Positions 1-8,710 of a stretch of 64,000 nucleotides of DNA are shown piece by piece. Location of the stretch: positions 8,209,501 through 8,273,500 of the forward strand of contig NZ_JBEJGX010000003.1 in NCBI RefSeq assembly GCF_040253635.1. The letters are read 5' to 3'. The notes below the pieces were generated by a model. It was given only the letters and a program-made list of their open reading frames with translations, had not been told where the DNA came from and made no database searches. Each line of letters starts with the position of its first letter. Position 1 is the stretch's first letter. The position numbers were made by a program, and so were the translations under genes. The DNA is from Streptomyces sp. Edi2 (lineage in GTDB: Bacteria > Actinomycetota > Actinomycetes > Streptomycetales > Streptomycetaceae).

Positions 1-39
1 GCTGCGAAGGCCCCGGGCTGCCGGCGGTGTCCTGACGGT

Positions 40-302
40 TCAAGGGCGGGCGGGGCATTCTGATCGCCGACCGAGGCCGGCGGGCTGCGGCCTGGGGACT
101 TCGAAGTGCACCGCGTCGACGCCAGGCCCGTGCTCGCCGGTGGTGCGGGCGCCGAAGATCTCCTTGGTCATGCTCCGCCCGGAGGCTTTGGCGCCTTCTG
201 CCCTGACGTGGCGTGCAGGGAGATCAGGTAGGTGCTGCCGTGGACGTGGCCGTAGCTGTAGCCGGGAGTGGTGGCGGCGAAGCCGGAGGCGATGCGCACC
301 AT
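40..302 (-). pseudogene. Broken coding remnant, function unknown
   Basis: Read on the minus strand from an ATG at 302, the first ~30 codons have strongly GC-rich third positions and read like real protein (MVRIASGF, then GYSYGHVHGSTYLISLH). That frame stops near 172. A second frame with the same coding character (MTKEIFGARTTGEHGPGVDAVHFEV) continues to a stop at 40-42. A frame change around 175-215 would join the two, which suggests a decayed gene. I do not recognise the family. The remnant lies just downstream of the alpha/beta hydrolase on the same strand and could be unrelated to it. Two short independent peptides are possible but less likely. Confidence 0.3.
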
Positions 303-345
303 GGCGCGCGCCGGCCGATGTCCACGGTGTGGTCGCCGGTCGCTG

Positions 346-1041
346 TCACAAGCTCAGCACGAGGTCGCGGACGGCGGCCGGCTGGGACAGGAACGGGTGG
401 TGGCCGGCGTCCAGTTCCACGACGCTGCCGGCCCGGCGGGCGAACTCGCGTTGGAGCTCGGCGGGGGTGCCGCGGTCCTGTGCGCAGACGAGGTACGTCG
501 CGGCCACGTGCTGCCAGGCCGCGGACTGCACCGGCTGCTCGAGGACCGTCAGGCTCTGCCGGGCCGTCTTGTCCATGGCCTGTCGCTGGATCTCCGGACC
601 GCAGTCTTGGAGGAATGTCTCGGCCAGGGCGTCCGGCCGGACGGTGAACGTGCCACCCTCGGGATCGATGTCGAGGAACGGGGCGGGCTCCTGGCCGCCG
701 AACGAGGAGAGGCTCTGCCCGGCCTCGGGCAGGTAGCTGGACACGAGCAACAGATGGCGCACAGCCTCGACGCCTGCCGCTGCCTCTGCGGTGACGATGC
801 CGCCGTAGCTGTGGGCGACCACGACGGTCGGCTCGTCGCTCGCCGTCAGCACCCCGCGGACCGCGGCGACGTCCTCCGCCAGCCCCGGGCCTTGCGCGCT
901 TGTCGGCTCACCCGTCTCGCCGCAACTCGGCAGGGCGGGCGCCTCGCAGGCGACGTTCCGCTCGGCCAGCAGCTCAGCGGTGTGGTGCCACCACCACGAT
1001 CCGTCCTTGACGCATGCCCCATGCACGAAAACGACTCTCAT
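346..1041 (-). CDS. Alpha/beta hydrolase (esterase-like)
   Basis: 231-residue cytoplasmic alpha/beta-fold hydrolase of the small salicylate/methyl-ester esterase-like group. The oxyanion turn is VFVHGA near residue 5. The nucleophile elbow is AHSYGG with Ser78. The acid is probably Asp189 in CAQDRGTP, and the histidine is 214 or 215 in DAGHHPF. Length is normal for the family and all triad positions are filled, so it should be active; the substrate cannot be told. The ATG start is preceded by AGGAGG at a good distance. It is a single gene, with a broken remnant downstream and a transposase remnant upstream. Confidence 0.85.
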   Translation of the reverse strand: MRVVFVHGACVKDGSWWWHHTAELLAERNVACEAPALPSCGETGEPTSAQGPGLAEDVAAVRGVLTASDEPTVVVAHSYGGIVTAEAAAGVEAVRHLLLVSSYLPEAGQSLSSFGGQEPAPFLDIDPEGGTFTVRPDALAETFLQDCGPEIQRQAMDKTARQSLTVLEQPVQSAAWQHVAATYLVCAQDRGTPAELQREFARRAGSVVELDAGHHPFLSQPAAVRDLVLSL

Positions 1042-1139
1042 GACGACCTCCTGGTCCGGATCCGATCAGCTACCGAGGACCCTAGATGTTCCGGTCGTCG
1101 GCCGCCTCGGACCGTCGCTCGCACTTCCGCCCCGTCAGC

Positions 1140-1470
1140 GATTTCGTAAGGACGCCGTGTTGATCGTCGACGGCGCCCTCCTTTCTGGTGCGAAGGCCGC
1201 CGTCGGCCGGGCCGCGGTCATCGCGGACGGCGGTTACCGGGGCACCAGCCTGCTCATCCCGCACACTGCCGTGAATGCGGCCAGACCGCACTGCCGGCTC
1301 GGAAGGAGGCGCACAACACCTCTCACCGCAAGGGTTCGGGCCCGTGTCGAGTACGTCTTGGCGCGGATGTAGGCCTGGAAGACCCTTCGCGCTTGCCGTC
1401 TGAAGGCGACGGCGTTCACGCGCCATGCTCGGCATGACCCGGCTGTACCACCTCGCCCTCACGGGATATC
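1140..1470 (+). pseudogene. Decayed IS5-family transposase
   Basis: Remnant of an IS5-type DDE transposase. One frame reads VLIVDGALLSGAKAAVG, then AVIADGGYRGTSLLIPH, then VRARVEYVLARM. These match, in order, the DG-T-L segment, the central ADGGYRG-(L)-IPH segment and the end RARVEH-FARMKTWK segment familiar from actinobacterial IS5 transposases. About 45 residues appear deleted between the first two. An in-frame TAG follows ARM. The expected end then continues as AWKTLRACRLK and, after another frame change, MLGMTRLYHLALTG. No terminal inverted repeats were recognised. It has at least one internal deletion, one stop and one frameshift, so it is inactive. Confidence 0.75.
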
Positions 1471-1546
1471 TCCCGTCCCATACCGGGCCAGAGAGGTCCA
1501 AGGGAGGAGGCTCCCCCAGCTCCCACCCCTCCGGCTCGGAGAATGC

Positions 1547-1975
1547 TCAGTCGATACAGAACTCGTTGCCCTCGATGTCCAGCATCGGGATGCACGAATC
1601 ATCGCCGTCATACAGCGTTTGCACGTGTACCGCGCCGAGCGGGATCAGCCGTGCGCATTCGGCCTCAAGTGCGGCCAGTCGCTCCGGCCCGACGAGTCCG
1701 GTGCCGACCCGCACATCAAGATGCACCCGGTTCTTGGCTCTCTTCCCTTCGGGGACGCGCTGGAAATACAGTCGCGGGCCCACACCAGAGGGATCACTGC
1801 AGGCGAACCATGAATCCCGCTGCTCAGGTGGCTGCGCGCACTTGAATTCGTCCCAGGTGGCAAACCCCTCCGGTGGCGGCGGCACGACGTACCCCAACAC
1901 CTCGCACCAGAAACGAGCGAGGCGCTCAGGTTCTGCGCAGTCGAAGGTGACTTGGAACTTCTTGATCGCTGGCAT
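1547..1975 (-). CDS. VOC-family (glyoxalase-like) protein
   Basis: 142-residue protein of the vicinal oxygen chelate superfamily, glyoxalase-like type (Glyoxalase_6 style). It has the two beta-alpha-beta-beta-beta halves: FQVTFDCAEPERLARFWCEVLGY at the start, and NRVHLDVRV with MLDIEGNEFCID at the end. The closing D-x-E-G-N-E-F-C motif supplies the usual metal-ligand Glu. Proteins of this size in actinomycetes are mostly uncharacterised; resistance or isomerase roles are possible but not shown here. ATG start at 1975. No operon partner. Confidence 0.85.
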   Translation of the reverse strand: MPAIKKFQVTFDCAEPERLARFWCEVLGYVVPPPPEGFATWDEFKCAQPPEQRDSWFACSDPSGVGPRLYFQRVPEGKRAKNRVHLDVRVGTGLVGPERLAALEAECARLIPLGAVHVQTLYDGDDSCIPMLDIEGNEFCID

Positions 1976-2057
1976 CGGCGCAACATACCAGGGGAATTCT
2001 GCCTTCCACCGGTGGTGCCCGGGATCCAGCCCTGACCAACCACCATCAAGCCAAAGA

Positions 2058-2624
2058 TCAGTTACGGGACGGCCCTTCGTATGCAGGTGTTCGGCGATCG
2101 CGAAGGGCGGAGGCCACCGTCAGAGCAGTCCCGGCGAGGATCGGCACGACCATCGCGGTGAACAGCCACCCGGATACGTCTCGTTCCGGCGTGGAACGCC
2201 ACAGAACTGCGCAGCCGATCAGGAGCGAGATGCCCACGCAAGCGTTGAGTGCCAGCAATGCCCGGGCGGACCGGACGGCGGAGGCGCGGGTGCGAGGCCG
2301 GTTGAGCGACGACCTCGCCGGCCCATTGCCGAATGGCCCATTGCCGGCTGGTGCAATGTCGTCCGGGAGTTCGGAACTCGGAGTTACCCGCAGTGTCAGC
2401 TCGGCACAGGCGGTCAGCAGAACAGTCACGCCGATGTGCACGAATACGAGCGCGAAGGCGCTGCCGACAGACCGGTTCGTCCAGGCGTCCACCCCGTCGA
2501 TGCCGATGTGCTGCGGTATCCGACCCGGCAGATGCGGATAGCGGACGATGCCCCAGATGGACGCCGCGGTCAGGAGAGCGGCGTTGGGGAGGAGCCACAG
2601 TCGTGCGGGAGATGACAAGAGCAT
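2058..2624 (-). CDS. DUF1648-domain membrane protein
   Basis: 188-residue integral membrane protein. The N-terminal segment PHLPGRIPQHIGIDGVDAW is the characteristic DUF1648 motif (P-x-x-P-x-H-x-x-x-G), found in SdpI/YhdP-like membrane proteins. Hydrophobic helices lie near residues 10-26, 55-77, 120-142 and 150-172. In Bacillus, SdpI is an immunity protein against a killing peptide, but most DUF1648 proteins have no known role and none is claimed here. The gene stands alone between the VOC gene and a CAGC repeat. Confidence 0.7.
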   Translation of the reverse strand: MLLSSPARLWLLPNAALLTAASIWGIVRYPHLPGRIPQHIGIDGVDAWTNRSVGSAFALVFVHIGVTVLLTACAELTLRVTPSSELPDDIAPAGNGPFGNGPARSSLNRPRTRASAVRSARALLALNACVGISLLIGCAVLWRSTPERDVSGWLFTAMVVPILAGTALTVASALRDRRTPAYEGPSRN

Positions 2625-2698
2625 GAGGGCGATTGTCCGACGAAGAGATAGAGGGTGGGTAGCTTTTTGCGGTGGGTGGCGGCCGGCCCGAGAGTGGC

Positions 2699-2749
<51 letters not shown>

Positions 2750-2797
2750 CGCGCGGTCCGTCGACGGATGGGGAACCCTTGACTGAAGGTTGACCGC

Positions 2798-3511
2798 TTG
2801 AGTGGCGAGCTGTGGCAAGGGGCGAACTACGTTCCCTTCATGCCTCTACGCCCCTCCCCTCTACCGGTCCTGCCGTACCGCAAACCGACCCGTGGCCGGG
2901 ACTACTGGGTGCTGGACGATGTGCTGCCGGACCCGGCAGCCGTACGGGAGCGCTGCCTGGCCCGGAACGATTGGACCGAGGGCTACCCCCACAAGCCCGA
3001 GAGCTGGCCCGGCCTGCGCAGCATGCCCGCGCTGGAGCCGGATGAGCTGGCGCACGTCGAGAAACTGGTGAGAAAGGCGACCGGGGCCCCGAAGATCTGG
3101 GCCGAACGTCTCGCGAGCGGCGGCACGTTCCACCACAACTGCGTCCAGGTCGTCGGTGAGGGCGAGTGCGAGCCGCGTCCTCACACCGACTCCCGCACCC
3201 TGTGCCGCTATGCGGCCGTGCTGTACCTCAACCCCCTGGCACCCAAGGACGTCGGCACGAGCTTCTACCGCCAGTGCCTGCCGGGCGGCTCACTCGGCGG
3301 CAACCAGGTGGCCGCGCCGTACAACAACCTGGTCGACGCCCTCGGTACCCGCTTCGTCGCAGCGGACTCCTTCGTCGAGGACATCCGTGTCCCGCACCGC
3401 ACCAACCGTCTGCTGCTCTACTCCGCGAATTTGATTCACACGGCCACCGGCTACTGCGGCACCACCCTGGAGGAGAAGCGGATGACGGCGGTTTTCTTCT
3501 GGATGACCTGA
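2798..3511 (+). CDS. DUF6445-like, 2OG-Fe(II)-oxygenase-type protein
   Basis: 237 residues from the TTG at 2798, or 223 from the ATG at 2840; neither has a strong ribosome site. The body reads like the DUF6445 group (from memory), which resembles 2-oxoglutarate/Fe(II) dioxygenases. There is a PHTDSRTLCRYAAVLYLNP segment giving an H-x-D pair, and later a LLYSANLIHTATGY segment with the distal His. That H-x-D...H arrangement suggests iron binding. Substrate unknown. In other genomes such genes sit in biosynthetic or stress contexts, but here there is no partner. The CAGC repeat lies just upstream. Confidence 0.7.
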   Translation: MSGELWQGANYVPFMPLRPSPLPVLPYRKPTRGRDYWVLDDVLPDPAAVRERCLARNDWTEGYPHKPESWPGLRSMPALEPDELAHVEKLVRKATGAPKIWAERLASGGTFHHNCVQVVGEGECEPRPHTDSRTLCRYAAVLYLNPLAPKDVGTSFYRQCLPGGSLGGNQVAAPYNNLVDALGTRFVAADSFVEDIRVPHRTNRLLLYSANLIHTATGYCGTTLEEKRMTAVFFWMT

Positions 3512-3869
3512 GTCGCCGATACCTCACCGGCTGAGCCCGGTCCAGGTGGGCAACTCCTGCCGCCGACGTCGCGTACCTGTGCGAGGCGTGGTGTCCCCGG
3601 CAACTCGTAAAGCAGCGCGGCCGGTTGACGGCGAAGCCCGCCGACGCGTGTCAGCGGGCAGAAGGGCCGGTGGGTGCGCAGTCAGCCCCAGGGCGATGCC
3701 CCTGAGCACCACCGTCCCCGTATCGAGACAGGCCCCCTGATCTCTCTGCGCGTCTCCCGCCCCTGCCTTCCGTACCGCTCGCCGGCGGTCGGTCCGCTCG
3801 CCGGCGGTCCGCACGCCGCTGCCCGCAGGGCCACGAGCCGACCGCCGACGAGGCACGGTGCCGTGACTA
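3512..3869. other. Spacer without a supported gene
   Basis: The oxygenase-like gene ends at 3511 (plus) and rpsR ends at 3870 (minus), so this is a convergent spacer. An open minus-strand frame at 3524-3856 is arginine-rich and lacks a recognisable motif or ribosome site, so I do not call it. Direct repeats of CTCGCCGGCGGTC near 3779-3805 are the only visible structure. Confidence 0.5.
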
Positions 3870-4106
3870 CTACCGGGGCGCGTACGGGAGCAGCGCCATC
3901 TCGCGGGCGTTCTTGATGGCGCGGGCCAGCTGCCGCTGCTGCTGTGCGGTGACCCGGGTGACCCGACGGCTGCGGATCTTGCCGCGGTCGGAGATGAACT
4001 TCCTCAGCAGGTCGGTGTCCTTGTAGTCGACGTAGGTGATGCCGGCCTGGTCGAGCGGGTTGGGACGTGCCTTGAGGGGCTTGCGGGGGTCGGAGCGGCG
4101 GGGCAT
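3870..4106 (-). CDS. rpsR: Ribosomal protein bS18, zinc-free paralogue
   Basis: 78-residue 30S subunit protein bS18. The core [27 protein letters not shown] and the closing [21 protein letters not shown] are typical of the family. It has no cysteine at all, so it is the form that does not bind zinc. Last gene of the minus-strand run rpmG-rpmE-COG0523-rpsR, starting 54 bases after the COG0523 stop. By analogy with known Zur regulons, it should replace the zinc-bearing S18 when zinc is scarce. ATG start at 4106. Confidence 0.95.
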   Translation of the reverse strand: MPRRSDPRKPLKARPNPLDQAGITYVDYKDTDLLRKFISDRGKIRSRRVTRVTAQQQRQLARAIKNAREMALLPYAPR

Positions 4107-4160
4107 GGGAGTTCCTTTTCTCGGTAGGCCGGTTGTGGGTTCGGTGTGCTGTGAGCGGGG

Positions 4161-5351
4161 TCAGGAGACGGGGTGGAGGAGCGCGTCGAACGAGGCCGGG
4201 AGACGCTTCCATGCCTCCCGCCCGCCGGCGAACTCGTCCTCGGTCAGCAGGCAGGAGTCGAGCAGTCGCTCCAGGCCGTCGCGGTCGAGGCCGGGGGCGG
4301 TGAAGACCAGGTGCTGGCAGCAGTCGCCGTGTTCGGGATGCCAGTCGAGGGCGGCGGCCGCCCTGCGCATGGGCGGCACCATCTCCCAGGCGGCGTCGGG
4401 GAGTGAGGCGAGCCAGGGGCCGGCGTTCTCCACGCACAGGGCGCCGCCGGCGGCGTCCCAGGACAGCAGGGCGTCGGGGCGGTCGGCGAGCCAGAAGCGG
4501 CCCCGGCTGCGGGCCCCGGCGCAGGCCAGGTCTTCCAGCGCTTGGTAGAGCCGTTCCGGATGGAAGGGGCGCCGCCGGTGCCACACGAGGGTGGACACTC
4601 CGGCTTCCTCCGCCTCCTGCGGCAGCAGCGCGCAGGCCGGGTGCTGGGCTGCGGCTGCCGTCTCGATGTCGAATCCGGCGAACGCGATCTCCGCCAGCTC
4701 TCCCGAGGCGGCGGTCACGCGACGGGCTGTCGGGTGCAGCTGGGAGAGGAGCGCACGGTCCTCGTCATCCGCGTCAGGGCTGCCGACGAGCGCGAGCACC
4801 GGGGCGTACTCGAGCTGGCGTGCCCAGGTGTCCCCGACGGTCCGCTGATCGGTTGCGGCCGCCGCGAGCCCCGTCTCGGCCAGGTCGTCGCCATTGGCGA
4901 GGTAGGGCAGCACGAGCGCCGGGTCGACCGCGGTCACGACGTTGGAGAGCGTCAGCGCTTCGCCGCCGTGCGCGGCGATGACCTCGGCCATCGCCCTGGG
5001 TTCGACGGAGTCCCAGAGTTCGACCACGGCGAGCCGGTACAGGCCGCTGCCGGCCAGCCGCTGGAGCTCGGGAACCAGGTCCTCGCGCAGGGCGCAGCAC
5101 GCGCAGTCGTTGACGAGGGGTGCCTCGCCGGAGGACAGCGTGCCCGAGGCGTCGTGCACGGTGCGCCGTACGGTGCCCTCCGCGGCCGTGGAGAGGTCGT
5201 GGTGGAGAGCCACACTGCCGCGCACGGTGTGCAGCAGCCGCCGCACCACCTCCTCCCGGGCCTCGGAGTGCAGTCCGCCGACGATGACGACGGGGAGGCC
5301 GGGGGCGCCGGGGAAGTCGGGACGGCCGGGGTGGCCGGGGTGCCCCGCCAT
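4161..5351 (-). CDS. COG0523/CobW-like protein with lost P-loop
   Basis: 396-residue member of the COG0523 (CobW/ZigA) family of metallochaperone GTPases. It keeps the metal-binding CxCC signature (DCACC, Cys83-85-86), the LTLSNVVTAVDP segment and the CobW C-terminal domain (RPFHPERLYQALEDL, then WHPEHGDCCQHLVFTAPGLDRD). The Walker A loop expected at residues 23-31 reads VGGLHSEA instead of GxxGxGKT, so nucleotide binding is unlikely or altered. Its ATG overlaps the L31 stop (TGATG), so the two are translationally coupled. Probably a zinc-handling or regulatory partner of the zinc-free ribosomal set. An upstream-extended start is possible but would overlap L31. Confidence 0.88.
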   Translation of the reverse strand: MAGHPGHPGRPDFPGAPGLPVVIVGGLHSEAREEVVRRLLHTVRGSVALHHDLSTAAEGTVRRTVHDASGTLSSGEAPLVNDCACCALREDLVPELQRLAGSGLYRLAVVELWDSVEPRAMAEVIAAHGGEALTLSNVVTAVDPALVLPYLANGDDLAETGLAAAATDQRTVGDTWARQLEYAPVLALVGSPDADDEDRALLSQLHPTARRVTAASGELAEIAFAGFDIETAAAAQHPACALLPQEAEEAGVSTLVWHRRRPFHPERLYQALEDLACAGARSRGRFWLADRPDALLSWDAAGGALCVENAGPWLASLPDAAWEMVPPMRRAAAALDWHPEHGDCCQHLVFTAPGLDRDGLERLLDSCLLTEDEFAGGREAWKRLPASFDALLHPVS

Positions 5352-5605
5352 CAGGCTGCCCCGCGCCGGCCGTACCGCCGCTCGAAGCGCTCGACGCGGC
5401 CCGCCGTGTCGAGGACCCGGGTGGTGCCCGTGTAGAAGGGGTGGCTCTTCGACGAGATCTCCACGTCGATGACGGGATAGGTGTTGCCGTCCTCCCACTC
5501 GATCGTCTGGTCGCTGGTCGCGGTGGACCGGGTGAGGAAGGCGAAGTCGGCTGCCCTGTCACGGAAGACGACGGGGCGGTAGGCGGGGTGGATTCCGGGT
5601 TTCAT
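5351..5605 (-). CDS. rpmE: Ribosomal protein bL31, type B (zinc-free)
   Basis: 84-residue 50S protein bL31 of the type B form. [42 protein letters not shown] and VERFERRYG are diagnostic. There is no CxxC, so no zinc is bound. In Streptomyces and Bacillus the type B form displaces the zinc-containing L31 under zinc limitation, releasing zinc from ribosomes. The start follows the rpmG stop by 50 bases and its stop overlaps the COG0523 start. Expected to be under the Zur site at 5833. Confidence 0.96.
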   Translation of the reverse strand: MKPGIHPAYRPVVFRDRAADFAFLTRSTATSDQTIEWEDGNTYPVIDVEISSKSHPFYTGTTRVLDTAGRVERFERRYGRRGAA

Positions 5606-5655
5606 GACGGCATTCCTGTCTGTGAGCTCGGCTGGGGGCGGGGCTGACCGATGAG

Positions 5656-5820
5656 TCAGCGCTCTTCGCGGAAGTCGACGTGCCGGCCGACGACCGGGTC
5701 GTACTTGCGCAGGACAAGGCGATCGGGGTCGTTCCGGCGGTTCTTGCGAGTGACGTAGGTGAAGCCGGTACCCGCGGTGGAGCGGAGCTTGATGACCGGG
5801 CGTAGTTCGTTGCGAGCCAT
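5656..5820 (-). CDS. rpmG: Ribosomal protein bL33, zinc-free paralogue
   Basis: 54-residue 50S protein bL33 ([41 protein letters not shown]). The four cysteines of the zinc form are absent. It is the first gene of the minus-strand zinc-starvation run; its ATG at 5820 lies 13 bases from the palindrome at 5833, which suits a Zur operator over the promoter. Divergent from rpmB. Confidence 0.95.
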   Translation of the reverse strand: MARNELRPVIKLRSTAGTGFTYVTRKNRRNDPDRLVLRKYDPVVGRHVDFREER

Positions 5821-5832
5821 GGCAGGTACTAT

Positions 5833-5854
5833 ATGGCAATGGTTTCCATTACCG
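5833..5854. promoter_or_regulatory. Probable Zur operator, divergent promoter
   Basis: The core AATGGTTTCCATT (5838-5850) is an inverted repeat with 5-base arms and a 3-base centre. It sits between the divergent rpmG and rpmB genes. A matching site at 8371-8392 upstream of rpmF shares the outer ATG at the left, AATGG/CCATT arms and the TTA/ATTA-CG right flank. Sharing between two promoters of zinc-free ribosomal genes is strong contextual evidence for Zur. The assignment is an inference. Confidence 0.8.
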
Positions 5855-5883
5855 ATAAGTGCCCCGACGAGAGGTAGACCACC

Positions 5884-6120
5884 ATGTCCGCTCACTGCCA
5901 GCTGACCGGCGCCAAGCCGGGCTTCGGCAAGACCATTTCCCACTCGCACCGCCGTACGTCCCGCCGGTTCGACCCGAACATCCAGCACAAGCGCTACTGG
6001 CTGGCGAGCGAAGGCCGTCATATCCGGCTCACGCTCAGCGCCAAGGCGATCAAGACGGTCGATGCCATCGGCGTCGAGGCCGCGGTGGCACGTATCCGCG
6101 CACGAGGGGTGAAGGTCTGA
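5884..6120 (+). CDS. rpmB: Ribosomal protein bL28, zinc-free paralogue
   Basis: 78-residue 50S protein bL28. The stretch [24 protein letters not shown] is diagnostic. Zinc forms carry CxxC near the start; here only Cys5 remains (CQLTG), so zinc cannot be held. It is preceded by GAGAGG-type ribosome-site sequence at 5870-5875 and by the operator at 5833. Its stop overlaps the rpsN start by 1 base (TGATG), giving a coupled two-gene unit. Confidence 0.95.
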   Translation: MSAHCQLTGAKPGFGKTISHSHRRTSRRFDPNIQHKRYWLASEGRHIRLTLSAKAIKTVDAIGVEAAVARIRARGVKV

Positions 6121-6425
6121 TGGCCAAGCAGAGCAAGATTGCGAAGAACGAGAAGCGCAAGGCGATCGTGGAGCGGTACGCGGCCCGGCGCGCCGAGTTG
6201 AAGGAGGTCGTCCGGCGTCCTTCGTCCACCGAGGCCGAACGCGCCGCCGCACAGGCCGAATTGCGGCGCCAGCCGCGCGATGCCAGCGCGACGAGGGTAA
6301 GGAACCGGGACAGCGTGGATGGCCGGCCCCGTGGACACCTGCGGAGGTTCGGCCTCTCCCGGGTACGCGTGCGCGAGCAGGCACACGCCGGCTTCCTCCC
6401 CGGGGTGACCAAGTCCTCCTGGTGA
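6120..6425 (+). CDS. rpsN: Ribosomal protein uS14, zinc-free paralogue
   Basis: 101-residue 30S protein uS14 of the long, cysteine-free form. [27 protein letters not shown] and [34 protein letters not shown] are typical. The short zinc form (about 61 residues with CxxC pairs) is the usual partner elsewhere in the genome. ATG overlaps the rpmB stop. A strong terminator hairpin follows at 6452. Confidence 0.95.
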   Translation: MAKQSKIAKNEKRKAIVERYAARRAELKEVVRRPSSTEAERAAAQAELRRQPRDASATRVRNRDSVDGRPRGHLRRFGLSRVRVREQAHAGFLPGVTKSSW

Positions 6426-6451
6426 CGTCTTGCCGTTGAGCCCTTGAACTC

Positions 6452-6481
6452 CTGCGGCCCGGGCGAAGACCCGGGCCGCAG
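6452..6481 (+). terminator. Terminator after rpmB-rpsN
   Basis: Perfect 12-bp stem (CTGCGGCCCGGG / CCCGGGCCGCAG) with a 6-base loop, 26 bases after the rpsN stop. No long T run follows, which is usual in Streptomyces. Confidence 0.85.
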
Positions 6482-6625
6482 AGTTCGTTTCCGCCCCGCA
6501 GGGCTCTCGGTGGTGCACCGATGGGCTTCACCGCACGAGGTACACCGAACCCGCCCGTTCAGGCCTGTCTGCCGCCCTCAGGTGCCGAAGAGCGGGGAGG
6601 GGGCAGGATGCTGCGGATCAGGCTC

Positions 6626-6702
6626 GGCAACCGGCAACCGGCAACCGGCAACCGGCAACCGGCAACCGGCAACCGGCAACCGGCAACCGGCAACCGGCAA
6701 CC
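6626..6702. repeat. Heptamer tandem repeat (GGCAACC)11
   Basis: Eleven perfect copies of GGCAACC in the convergent spacer between rpsN and the CobW gene. The 6426-6941 spacer otherwise holds only the two terminators; open frames through the repeat are artefacts of its period. Confidence 0.95.
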
Positions 6703-6893
6703 GCCCGCCAGCAGTCAGCAACCAGCAACTGCGGAAGCCCTGGGAGCGGCCATGTCTGCCGTGACGGTTTCGCCTGACGAGATCGGGCGGGCTGACGGCG
6801 CCCTTGCTGCCTTCTGCCGTTCGTGTTCCGTCTGCCCGTCCGCCCACCTGGTCGCTCGGCGGGTTCGGAGCCGGAGCCGGAACTGAGTCGGAG

Positions 6894-6936
6894 CCGGGTT
6901 GGGCAGTGCCGTGGCTGCGACCACTGCCCAACCCGG
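6894..6936 (-). terminator. Terminator after the CobW gene
   Basis: Perfect 15-bp inverted repeat (CCGGGTTGGGCAGTG and its complement) around a 13-base loop, 5 bases past the end of the minus-strand CobW gene. Converges with the rpsN terminator. Confidence 0.85.
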
Positions 6937-6941
6937 AGCTT

Positions 6942-8147
<1,206 letters not shown>

Positions 8148-8156
8148 TCCCTCGGC

Positions 8157-8327
8157 TCAGCTCTCCGGGCGCAGCAGACCGCGTTCGTACGCCTTGGCCA
8201 GGCGCTGCGGTACCAGATACGACGAGCCGTCGACGGTGACGGGCACGAGCTGGGGAGTGGCGGCTTTCCACTGGGCGCGGCGGTGGCGGGTATTGCTGCG
8301 GGACATCTTCCGCTTGGGTACGGCCAT
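8157..8327 (-). CDS. rpmF: Ribosomal protein bL32, zinc-free paralogue
   Basis: 56-residue 50S protein bL32 ([22 protein letters not shown]). Zinc forms have C-terminal CxxC pairs; here the C-terminal half ([19 protein letters not shown]) has no cysteine. First gene of the minus-strand rpmF-cobW unit. The palindrome at 8371 lies 44 bases upstream of the ATG. Confidence 0.95.
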   Translation of the reverse strand: MAVPKRKMSRSNTRHRRAQWKAATPQLVPVTVDGSSYLVPQRLAKAYERGLLRPES

Positions 8328-8370
8328 GGCGGACCTCCTGTGTGTGGGTAGGCGAGAACTTCCAGACTAC

Positions 8371-8392
8371 ATGAAAATGGATCCCATTATCG
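8371..8392. promoter_or_regulatory. Probable Zur operator upstream of rpmF
   Basis: Core AATGGATCCCATT (8376-8388), arms AATGG/CCATT around a 3-base centre, with flanks matching the site at 5833. Placed 44-65 bases upstream of rpmF. The Zur assignment is inferred from the shared motif and the regulated genes. Confidence 0.8.
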
Positions 8393-8710
8393 AAAGAGCT
8401 CTGTGGCCGGGAGTCGTAGCCCCTCGAGTCATGGGGGGGGGAGTCGGCCCGCGTTCAAGGGCCCCCGAGGTGATTCCCTTACGGCGGCGTCCCCAGAGGG
8501 CGGTGTACCGTCCGGAACGGGGGCGAGCCCGTGTGCCCTGGTTTCGATGAGTTACGTTGATCATGCACGAACCAACGGCCGGGGCGTTGCATGGAGGGTA
8601 AAGCTGCCTGTCGGCAAAGGGAGTTCAGCGACCTCCGCTTGGCCAACACGCCACAGACGACGCCGGGGGACGACGGCCGGCAACGACGTCATCTGAATCG
8701 GAGAACAGCA
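8393..8710. other. Divergent spacer, no gene seen
   Basis: Between the rpmF operator and the lipoprotein start. It contains a run of nine G at 8433-8441 and no convincing coding frame. It presumably holds the lipoprotein promoter, but no clear -10/-35 pair could be picked. Confidence 0.4.

Noticed and set aside
6626..6702. Possible CRISPR-like array
   Set aside because: Repeats are contiguous heptamers with no spacers and no cas genes nearby.
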